From Cliona cf. orientalis (Eukaryota; Porifera; Demospongiae; Clionaida; Clionaidae): a DNA stretch of 64,000 bases. The stretch covers positions 4,114,292-4,178,291 of the forward strand of contig OZ005697.1 of the NCBI GenBank assembly GCA_963930775.1, in the 5' to 3' direction. Below the pieces are notes generated by a model, which had not been told where the DNA came from, did no database searches, and was given only the letters and a program-made list of their open reading frames with translations. This document shows positions 1-8,114 of the stretch, piece by piece. The translations under genes and the position numbers were made by a program. Every line of letters starts with the position of its first letter. The stretch's first letter is position 1.

Positions 1-860
1 TGTTACCTTTCTGCTCTTATATGCTGTCCAAGATGTGGTAGCCACACTCTTCGATGAACGTGGAAGAGTTGTCTCGAGCTCCTGCCATGCCGTACCGTGT
101 GGCCGTTCGGTTGATTTAGAGCAGACGAGAAAACTTAAAATTCAAGATGTTTGACGAATTAGGAAGGAAATAAATTACTTAAACTTGCCGTTCGGGCTAT
201 TAGAATGTTCGAATAATTAGAGCGAGTACGGTAAGTTCAAACCAGCTTACGCACATAAAAATAATAGTACAATAAATCTCATAGCGTCGAGGGTCTTGCA
301 CCAGTGGTATTTATTCAAAATTAGCATTCTATTTCGAAAACGTTAACATTTGCAGGTGGGGGGGGGGGGGGGCTTTTGCCCCCCCCCCCCCCCCCCCGAA
401 ATGTGTTTGTTGGTCCTTAGCTGCATATTATTATTATAACGAAGTGGTAGCTAAATGGTTGCTATCATCATCATCATATATGCTCTCAGAAGCTACCAGA
501 AGCAATCTCAGGGGTTGTAAAATTAAAATTTTCCTGGGGGAGCATGCCCTCAGACCCCCATAGATGGGCATGGTTATGCATGCACTATGCTGATTCTTTC
601 CACTCCCCCCCCCCCCCCCGAGCAAAATCCTGAAATAAATCCTGTTGAAGCTTATTATTTGGCACGCCAGTATTTGTATATCACCTTGAAGCTGTAGGAA
701 ATTGTGGCCATGGAGTACTACTTAGTCTATCAAGTCACTAAATTTATTAGCAGTAGTCCTATAATCCAAACCGCAAAGTTTATTGTCTTGGATTTAGCAA
801 CAGTGAACTGTGAACTTGCTAGTATCAATAGCTTTAACAATAATAATATTATTTTTACAC
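1..860. other. Intergenic, repeat-rich; no gene seen
   Basis: No convincing coding exon. The stretch holds a G-run/C-run hairpin near 358-397 (listed separately), a second C-run near 605-619, and AT-rich filler. The segment around 535-560 carries a GGGGGAGCATGCCC-type motif that I believe recurs in invertebrate repeats, but I could not delimit an element. Confidence 0.5.
358..397. repeat. G15/C19 homopolymer hairpin
   Basis: A run of 15 G is followed by a 6-base spacer (CTTTTG) and a run of 19 C, so the two runs are perfectly complementary. The G run could also form a G-quadruplex. Similar G/C-run pairs are near 45230-45275. Run lengths in an assembly are unreliable. Confidence 0.8.
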
Positions 861-866
861 ATGCAG

Positions 867-1052
867 TCACATGTTCAGTCCAAGAATGGCAAGTTCCAAT
901 CAAGTAAAATATATGGTAATGCATCTGCAATACTGTCAGTGGTAGCCATTATTGCTGGATTTATTGTGAACTTTATTGGATTGCTCATTTGTGTGATATA
1001 CGTGGTGGCTGCTTCAAGATGTGGACTTTCTCATGTTGACAGTTGCCTTTAG
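867..1052 (+). CDS. Dispanin/CD225-like second exon, copy A (partial gene)
   Basis: This is a candidate internal-to-terminal exon that follows a pyrimidine-rich acceptor ending ...ACATGCAG and stays open to a TAG at 1050-1052. It encodes a short basic loop (SKNGKF), then NASAILSVVAIIAGFIVNF and a second hydrophobic run, which together read as one long membrane segment with an SxxA...N pattern near its start, as in the second membrane segment of CD225/dispanin proteins. No start codon or first exon was found 5' of it, so the partner exon may lie outside the window. It is about 75% identical by eye to the copy at 6809-7000. The family call is inference from pattern and length. Confidence 0.45.
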   Translation, partial: SHVQSKNGKFQSSKIYGNASAILSVVAIIAGFIVNFIGLLICVIYVVAASRCGLSHVDSCL

Positions 1053-1141
1053 CACAGTGAACATTGTTACAGCTAGTACATTGTTACTTTTATGAAATCT
1101 GTACGTACAGTAGTTCAATCATGGCATTCTTTAATCTATTA

Positions 1142-1370
1142 TACCGTATTAATTTTCTTCTATAAATTCGGCCCTTCTAATTATTCGGCACCCTTTACCG
1201 AATGATTGAATATAGTCTCTAATTTTTCGGCAAAGGTCGTCATGCGTATATGCTATAAACGGGAATGGAATGCGCACGCAGACAGAATGATGAATATTAA
1301 CCTCTAAAAATTCGGCGAAGCTAAAGCAATATTATTATTTCCATGCCGAATTTTTAGAAGAAATACGGTA
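1142..1370. mobile_element. Palindromic MITE with TACCGTA ends
   Basis: About 230 bp bounded by TACCGTATT at the left and AATACGGTA at the right. The next ~20 bases at each end are also inverted repeats (...TTCTATAAATTCGGC against GCCGAATTTTTAGAA...). There is no coding capacity. It belongs to a group of short elements with the same TACCGTA tips found at 11373, 20300, 21786 and 24729 but with different interiors. A TA target duplication, as in Tc1/mariner-type elements, is plausible. Confidence 0.75.
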
Positions 1371-1889
1371 ATATTATTTCCTGAGCCAGGAACACATGCA
1401 GCCATACAGTAAAATTTAATGTTAGGAATGTAATATAAAAATATCAGTATTGAAGGTAAAATTGTTCCACATGCATGCCTGCTAGTATAACACTTTTTGT
1501 AGTTGTTCTACATGGCACTGCCTGGTAGTAAAAACAGTAACAGTTACTGTTATTAGTGGTAGGTACCGGGTAATTATTATTATTGAGAAGCAAACTAACC
1601 AGTGGTCATGTACTAATGGAATCAGTAATGCTAGCTATAGCATAACAATTCTGCCTATAATAATATAGTCAAGTCTATTCAAATATGTAAGGTCAGGTCA
1701 GTCTAATGTGTGTGCTGCATTCCTACATCATGCATGATTTATGAAGACTCAAAATTTAGTGATAATGTAATTTCAGATGTACCATCTCCTAGTATAATGA
1801 ACACCACTGGTGCTAAACCCTCGACGCAGTCAGATTTATAGTAATGATATTATACTACGCAGGTAGCTATAAAGATGATTGTATAATAT

Positions 1890-2095
1890 TAGGCTGTATC
1901 TAAAATTTAGCACTTTGAGTACCGGCAAACTAGCCCACCAAAAAAGCTTAGAAAATTTTCGAAAGTGGAAGAAAAAAAAAAATCAAAGATCAAGCGGAAT
2001 TCGAACCTATGACCATCTCTCCATCAGCACCAGCCCTAGTCCACTCAGCCAACCCAGCTCAACGTTGCTGGTTGCTGTTTTTTGCCAACTTATCC
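1890..2095 (-). mobile_element. tRNA-derived SINE-like repeat (Leu/Ser-type head)
   Basis: Read on the minus strand, the segment has a pol III A-box-like TTGGCTGAGTGG near 2041-2052 and a B box GGTTCGAATTCC near 1996-2007, spaced as in a class II (long variable arm) tRNA. This is followed by a T-rich tail at about 1970-1990. The cloverleaf is not good enough for a functional tRNA gene. A SINE head or tRNA pseudogene is the best reading. Confidence 0.6.
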
Positions 2096-2149
2096 ATATG
2101 TCCCCTGACCCCGCCTTCGTAACCCTTGCGCATGCGTAAAACTATTAGG

Positions 2150-2386
2150 CCTATGCCGTATATAGCGCAACATACCCAGCATTCTGTTTATACGAAAAGT
2201 TAGCTGGCCGAGGTCGGAGAAGTCAAGAAGCTTAGAATCAGCAAATGACTCCAAAACTAGCGAACAAAGCGTTCTCTATGAAATCCACACAAATCATGAC
2301 TTTGGAACGCCATAAGGAACCTTATAACATCGCAATTTGGACTCGCAAACGAGGTATGTAGCAGTTAGCGTGGTAACAGACAGACA

Positions 2387-2425
<39 letters not shown>

Positions 2426-2470
2426 TGACTACCGTAACCTTCGCGCATGCGCCGAGGGTTAATTACATCT
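2150..2470. repeat. Dispersed repeat family A, copy 1, with (CA)n
   Basis: A ~320 bp repeat that recurs at about 24425-24705 and 45740-45990 and, decayed, at 52855-53030. Shared landmarks are TCAAGAAGCTTAGAAT, a segment around TGGAACGCCATAAGGAACC, GTATGTAGCAG, a GACAGACAGA tract and a terminal GC-cored palindrome (GCGCATGCGCC, 2443-2453). In this copy the GACA tract has expanded into a (CA)n microsatellite at about 2388-2422. No protein is encoded. Confidence 0.75.
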
Positions 2471-2474
2471 GTGA

Positions 2475-3690
2475 CTATATACCCACTCTTGCTCTTTGTT
2501 ACTGCCTTCCATAGCCTATAATTGTTCATTGTTCTGCATGTACGCAGCTTGTAATGTATTTGCTGGACATATGTGTCAGATACTCTCCATAATTATTTAC
2601 GGATTTTCAATCTCGGAAAGGCCATGGAGGCCGTAATTTTTTGATTGCATCATAATTGCCTCATGATAATCACAGAAAAGTAAATTGCTAATAATAAGTA
2701 TTGTTTTAGTTGGTTTATGGACTCTAATACCTTTTATAGTCAGGGAGAGAAAAACGCCTAATAGTATACATGTACAGGAACTTGGGCCACAGATTAATTA
2801 GGAGGGGGGAGAGGGAATGGAAGCGGGTGGATCTAAGCGCGTTCCTATTTTGCCGTATCCCTAATAATAGCGATTCCGGACACCCGATTTTTCGGCTCGA
2901 TATCGCAAAGTGGCGGCGATAGCAATATGTACGGTTAAGGTGTCGATAACTTCCTCTTGACGAGGCCTATTCAGCACTGGGTGTTTCCTGTTGAAAGAAC
3001 AAAGCTTGTTTGAGTTATGCACTAAAATAGATTTTTGCATACAAATTTCCATAAAGAAATCGCAAAGCGTGTGGTTAACCGATTCGGTTGATTCAAGGTT
3101 CAGGAGAAAGGCCATTCACTCAGGTAACTCATGGTTTGTGTTTCCTGTTCATAGCTAATTCCATTGCCAAGTTATGGCTGCTTTTATTGCCACAGGTCGA
3201 TCGTCCGGAATTGCCACTAATAAATAATATGATAATATAATATTATTATCGCTTGGATAAGGTTTCTGGATATACCTACATGACTCAAAAATGGAACTGA
3301 TTGGTCCATGATGCCCTAATGAGAACATCATAATATTATTATGCCTTACTGATCCTCACTACCAAGCTAAAATAATGCAAAAAAATTTCGTACCTCTAGC
3401 AAATTTAATGTCTAATATTAGAGATTAGCACAATAATTTTATACACATCAAAATGATCATTAAGACACAAGCTGTATACGGAATTATATAATTAGGATTA
3501 GATACGAGTTAGAAGTGTTGAACTGCTGTAGTAAACTTAGAGTAGCATTTCAAAACTTGACATCACTAGTGTAGTACCTAAAGCAATTATTACCGTCACT
3601 ATCATAGCAAGTACATGGTGCTAGATAACCGCTAATTGAGTTTCCAGTCACAGCAGTACCCAGATCCTGATTGTACTATGATTGCGTTGT
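2475..3690. other. Intergenic; no gene seen
   Basis: AT-rich sequence without a supportable exon. The part from about 3470 to 3640, just 5' of the dispanin-like first exon, has a diverged second copy at about 56870-57030 (shared landmarks AACTGCTGTAGTAAACTTAG and CTGTCACTATCATA variants). It is therefore either a duplicated promoter region or part of an unrecognised repeat. Confidence 0.45.
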
Positions 3691-3811
3691 TGGGTCAAGG
3701 TACAAAATACCACAGTGTAGTAAACAATGAGTACCTGACTGCTTGAGATTGAAAGGTGTGGCTTGCGAAGCGAGTGCCCTTCGTCGCTGCTAAGCTCCTT
3801 CTGGGTAAGAT

Positions 3812-4061
3812 ATGGCTGACGATGAAATGAAAGTTCCTCTTCAGTATCCTAGTGGCGGTGCAGATTCTAAATATACGCTGGGTGATCCAGCAGGAGTCAC
3901 TGCTATTGTCAGTCAACCCCAGCTGATGACACTCCCAGCTCCAGTCAGCTATAAACAGGACGACCTGGCCCAGGCTCACAGTTTCCTGATGCTGGCGATC
4001 ATTGTGGCCTTCTGTTATGGGTTCTTTCACATTCTCACTCTGTTGTGTTCTTTCTTGCATA
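3812..4061 (+). CDS. Dispanin/CD225-like first coding exon
   Basis: The ATG at 3812 sits in a good context (ATATGGCTG). The exon encodes about 83 residues: an acidic start (MADDEMK), a Pro/Gln-rich cytoplasmic-type N-terminus (QPQLMTLPAPVSY), and one strong membrane segment beginning DLAQAHSFLMLAIIVAF. It ends at a consensus donor (GTACGT at 4062). This order (proline-rich N-terminus, first TM, intron, basic loop, second TM) is that of small dispanin/CD225 proteins. The natural partner is the exon at 6809, but that copy has a stop and the phases (1 into 0) do not join cleanly. Either an intermediate exon is missed or the locus is decaying. The coding sequence itself looks functional. Confidence 0.5.
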
Positions 4062-4380
4062 GTACGTGAGTTTACAAAACAGCAGATCAGTTAATTAGTG
4101 AGGATACGTCCCTGTTCAGGAACACTTTTGCAGTTCACTCATAGATACAGATCAAGTGGCAAGAACGGCACCGCGAAAATTTTCAACCATAGAAGATAGC
4201 GCGCGGTGACCTAAACCCTGTCACAATAGCACGCGAAAATTTGGGTGCCGTTTATGCCACTTGACCCATAGATACTTTAGACTATGCGTATCTTTAAAGT
4301 ATCTATGACTCACCCCAATGGGCTGAGTGGTATTAGAGCAGCATTCTGAATTCTACCTTAAGATGACTATTTAGCAGTTG

Positions 4381-5395
4381 GGCCACTCCAAATTGATTGC
4401 TTGTTTATCAGGCCCGACCGACCCTAACTTTTGGTATTTCAATTTACAAATGACGGTTAATCAGGAATGGCCAAATGCGGCCCCGGGGGCCGTTTGTGGC
4501 CCCTGACCAATTTTTTATGGCCCCTGGCAGTAGTTGTGCTATGCATGAAAATTAATTTTAATAATTTGTGTACTCTAGCTACTCATATCTGAAATGGATG
4601 TTGCCTGCACATCATAATCCATGATCATACTGCTTAGCTATAAGGGAAGTGAACCAGTTATGAAACATGTACCAGTTATGAAACAAAGAGCTAATTAGAT
4701 CTAGTTTCACCTAAAAGTCAGTTTATAACTCACTATTTCATAACTGGAACTGTTTCATAACTGGTTCATTTACCTTATACTGTGTATGAAATGGAGCTTC
4801 AATCGTTCATTATAGTTGAAATGATGTGTTCCTTCGAAACAGCTGGCCTTATGGTTTGATTCAAGTGTATAGCTACCTCAAGCTTGAAATACAATCAGTG
4901 ATTAATCCCATTAATGTACGTAGTTACAGTCAGCTAGGTGGATCACAGCACACATTGCTAGCTAGCTAGCTATCATACTATAATATTATATTTGGTGATG
5001 TACTGAAATGGCACCAACGTGTGTTTTAATATTGAGATGTTGGCCCATGACCTTCAGCACCTTGGCCACCCCTGTTAATTAGAAAATAGATATACAGTTT
5101 CAAGCATGTGCCTAAGAGAAATGGAGAGAAAGGAGAGATGGCTGCCGCTAGCAGTTATGCATGGCCCAGTGTGGTGGTTTATAGGGGAGATACGGTAGCA
5201 AAGAGGCGAACGATCGTAAAATGCGACTGGAGTGACAACTTTGGTTCCTTGTTGGAGAAGTTTGTATGTATTATGTATGACATCACATCCTTTTATAATG
5301 ATATTCATATTTCTGTTTTCTTTTTTAAACCTACCTACCGACCCTAAGCTTTTGAGAGGGTAGCCCGATAAACAATTCACCAATTTGGAATGGCC
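4381..5395. mobile_element. Harbinger-like MITE, copy 1, split by a second element
   Basis: The ends are ~50-bp imperfect inverted repeats: GGCCACTCCAAATTGAT... at the left and ...AATTTGGAATGGCC at the right, each followed inward by a CCGACCCTAA-type motif. A second, uninterrupted copy is at 38586-39003 in the opposite orientation. Comparing the two shows that 4462-5074 is foreign DNA. Flanking triplets here are TTG/TTA, against a clean TAA/TAA in copy 2. GGCC tips plus a 3-bp TWA-type duplication suggest PIF/Harbinger ancestry. The interior includes a short open frame at 5108-5347 that is broken in copy 2, so I do not call it a gene. Confidence 0.8.
4462..5074. mobile_element. hAT-like non-autonomous element with 5-bp duplication
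   Basis: 613 bp. The left tip CAGGAATGGCCAAATGC and the right tip (reverse complement CAGGGGTGGCCAAGGTGC) match the classic hAT terminus. It is flanked by TTAAT on both sides (4457-4461 and 5075-5079). The empty site can be read from the related MITE copy at 38586-39003, which reads ...GGGTAATTAGAAA... across the junction. hAT elements usually make 8-bp duplications, so a 5-bp one points to the hAT5-type subgroup. No transposase is encoded. Confidence 0.75.
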
Positions 5396-5504
5396 TTAGG
5401 CCTATAAAACAACTTAAACAATAATATGATATCCATTTAAGATCCGAAATAGTATCCTAGTGATTTTGCTCAAGTAGTTTGTGGCTTATAAGATAATCTA
5501 TTAT

Positions 5505-5828
5505 GCCAATGTCAGTGGTGGCTTAGATCCTAAACTACAAATTCTAAGCCGCTGGTTGGTGTAGATTCTTAGCCAAGGGTAGTACATACTGGCTTTGATC
5601 CTAAGCCAAGGATGGCTTACATTCTTAGACTAGCGGAGGTGCATAGATCCCAAGTCATGATTGCCTTGGATTCTTAGCCGTGCAAGCACTGGCTAAGATC
5701 CTAAGCCGAGGATGGCTTAGGTACTAGTGGCTTAGATCCTAAGCGGAGGATACTAGTGGACTAGATCCTAAGCGGAGGGTGGCTTAGATCCTAAGCCTGA
5801 GGTTGGCTTAGATTCTAAGCTACCCTTG
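5505..5828. repeat. Degenerate minisatellite (GGCTTAGATCCTAAGCC units)
   Basis: About ten imperfect units built on GGCTTAGATCCTAAGCCGAGG, each unit itself palindromic (GCTTAGAT.CTAAGC). Spacing varies from about 25 to 50 bp. The last three or four units are the most alike, which suggests recent local expansion there. Confidence 0.8.
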
Positions 5829-6419
5829 GTTTATTAAAGTACAATTTTTTTACAGAATCCAGAAAAAAATATTCCAGATCTTAGATGGATACTGTTTTTA
5901 CGTGATTCTCATCCACCTTTTCTCAAAACATTTGGATGGGAGGATCCAGAGGCATTTCATTTTACTCATTAGGACATGTACACTAGCAAGAGTAGAATTT
6001 TGCAGTAGTCTGGATCATAATTATTTTCCAGATATTAAACTTGATAAAGGGTTGCTACTGTCCATGCGCAATAACAACAAAATTCATATAGGCCGCCTGT
6101 AAAATTGGGACAGGTGGGGGTGAGAATGGCCTTACTAATGTTTGATATTTCTGTGGATTGGCCCAAAAAACACAAAATTCTGCACCTGCTATACACACTA
6201 TATATAGTCAAGGGCTTGCTATAGTAAAGTCAAATGCCAAGCAGAGCAACCCTCAGCAGGAAGACTTATGTGAACTTACCAGCCAATGGCCCATCCACCA
6301 CACTGGGCCAGCATTCATTTATCCTCGCATTTACCGCATGATGTGAGCAGGTTCCATTAGCGGGTAAGGTATCATGGCACAATGCCTTTTGGTTGATTGG
6401 AAATTCCCCTAAGATATCA

Positions 6420-6780
6420 AAGTCCACTGCCCCCCCCCCCTCCCCGGCTGTGGAAATCATTTTAAGGTGACAAGTTGTGGTACATTTTCCTTCACTTTTG
6501 GTTTATCTGCGAGTACAACTAAATTTTGTGCACCTAATTTGATCGCAGGTTTGGCCCGGTCATATGACTCGCCAGTCGCAGCAATGTAGCAGTGCCATTG
6601 CCCGCTACACAAATTTGAATTGCCTATACACAGACTTGCTGACCAATCATAATTATCCAAGCTTTGTTCAAGTGCATCCATGTCACCCAGAGCTGGCCAA
6701 ACAAGAAAACAGCCCAAAGTCACCAAACCCCTTTCCCTCCTTGTGAGGGTGCATGGGATCTGGGGATCCGGATGAGACTA
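6420..6780. mobile_element. Diverged MITE related to the element at 46900-47228
   Basis: The landmarks TCATATGACTCGCCA, GCCATTGCC, AAATTTGAAT, GACCAATCA, GGCCAAAC and AAACCCCTTTCCC occur in the same order as at 46900-47228. The right tip GATGAGACTA matches ...CATGAGACTA there. The left arm is eroded and C-rich (about 6430-6444). The open frames here on both strands are unlike any family I know and are explained by the repeat. Confidence 0.65.
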
Positions 6781-6808
6781 AATCTACTCCTGCTATTAAT
6801 TTTTACAG

Positions 6809-7000
6809 TCACAAGTTTATTCCAAGAATGGCAAATTCCAATTGAGTAAAGTGTACGGCAATGCATCTGCAATACTGTAGGTGGTGGCCATTGTCGTTGG
6901 ATTTATTGTAAACTTTATTGGATTGATCGTTGGTGTAGTATACGTGGTGGCTGCTTATACATGTGGATTCTCTTGTATTGACAATTGTAACAATATTTAG
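6809..7000 (+). pseudogene. Dispanin/CD225-like second exon, copy B, with in-frame stop
   Basis: This follows a consensus acceptor (TTTTTACAG, ending 6808). In the frame used by copy A it reads a basic loop with SKNGKF, then YGNASAIL, a TAG stop near 6877, and on through a second membrane run VVAIVVGFIVNFIGL to a TAG at 6998-7000. The stop replaces a serine codon of copy A by two base changes. Everything else is conservative, so the decay is recent or the sequence carries an error. It lies 2.7 kb 3' of the exon at 3812. Confidence 0.5.
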
Positions 7001-7014
7001 GTAACGTTTATATT

Positions 7015-7300
7015 TTTACCCCACGTGCATGCGTAAGGGATAAAGTAATCGGTTGTGTCATTGTCGTCGTTGTCGTGAGCACAAAAATCGCCATATCTCA
7101 AGATGTAGGCATCTAAGCAACTCGTAAGCATAACAAATCAATCGAATTCGGTGAAAAACTGGCTTCAGTGTGTGTCAAATCGATAGACACGGTCCACAGG
7201 TGTTACAAATAGTGCCTTTTTGTTGGCTAACGTAGCCACACCTATTGACAGTGCCTACTCGATGCGTAATGCATGCCATTGTGTTTTCTGCTAATGTGCA
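7015..7300. repeat. Dispersed repeat family C, copy 1
   Basis: A ~280 bp repeat with a terminal palindrome (TTACCCCACGTGCATGCGTAA...), then CACAAAAATCGCCATATCTC, AGGCATCTAAGCAACTCGTAA, GGTGAAAAACTGGCTTCAGT and TTGTTGGCTAACGTAGCCAC. Other copies are at about 13600-13740, 41760-42045 and 47740-47995. No protein is encoded. Confidence 0.7.
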
Positions 7301-7699
7301 CAACTAAGTAGCCAAGAATAATATTATTATGACTGGTAAAGATCGTCGAAATTAATATATATAATGCTCGTGAAATCTATAGTCTATCCACATCCGCTGA
7401 CAGAACCAAAATTAATCATGGCCATGCACACAAAATCAACTCTATAGATTGCGCATGTGCGCGCGGGGTATGTGCTCTACAGAGCTCTAGTTTTTACGTG
7501 TACTATAGTAATAATATTATTATTTTCCTAAAGTTCAAATTTGATCATGATTGTAGCTACAGGAGTTCAGTCATGGCATTCTTCAGTTTTCATTAATTAT
7601 TTTTGCCACTTTGATGGAAGAAGTTGGCTAATTATGAGTCTCCTTGTGCTAATAAACTAAGCTGTATAACATTGTGTGTGTGTGCACAGTGCTAACATT

Positions 7700-7993
7700 T
7701 CACCATAGGCTACACTGACAATGAATGCACAGGAGTGCAGAACCCTCACCGCTATAGCTATATGCATACATATAGCATGGCTCACTGTGTATACTACTGT
7801 GCATGTTCAATATACTACTCCACTGGGCAGGACTTAATACGACCACTCTTCCTTTATGCCACGTGTATATAGAATGCGTATTTTCTCTATGACGACCCTT
7901 ACCATTTAGCAAAGAGGGTTGCGACAGACGGACAGACAAAAATTGCCAAACAATTGCAGTAACCCTCCGCCTACGCTTTGCGGCGAGGGTTAA
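7700..7993. repeat. Dispersed repeat family B, copy 1
   Basis: About 290 bp, shared in inverted orientation with 23020-23345 and in part with 29355-29470. Landmarks are GAACCCTCACCGCTATA, CATGGCTCACTGTGTATA, GACAGACGGACAGACAA, TTGCCAAACAATTGCAGT and the terminal palindrome AACCCTCCGCC...GGCGAGGGTT. The open frame across it is the shadow of a repeat. I see no gene between it and the ankyrin gene's 3' end at 8115. Confidence 0.7.
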
Positions 7994-8114
7994 TAATTGC
8001 CTCCATAATTTCCTCATAACCATGTACAAAAAAGTAAATTGCTACATACTAGGGATATAATAACGTGCACTATTATGTATGATCTACATGCATAATGTTG
8101 ATTGCATAATAATC

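Noticed and set aside
1959-2060. A possible functional tRNA-Leu/Ser gene on the minus strand
   Set aside because: The A and B boxes are recognisable but the acceptor stem does not pair well and a T-rich tail follows, so a SINE head or tRNA pseudogene is more likely.
5108-5347. A 79-codon plus-strand frame (MPKRNGEKGEMAAASS...)
   Set aside because: It lies inside a Harbinger-like MITE and the same segment is frame-broken in the intact copy at 38586-39003.
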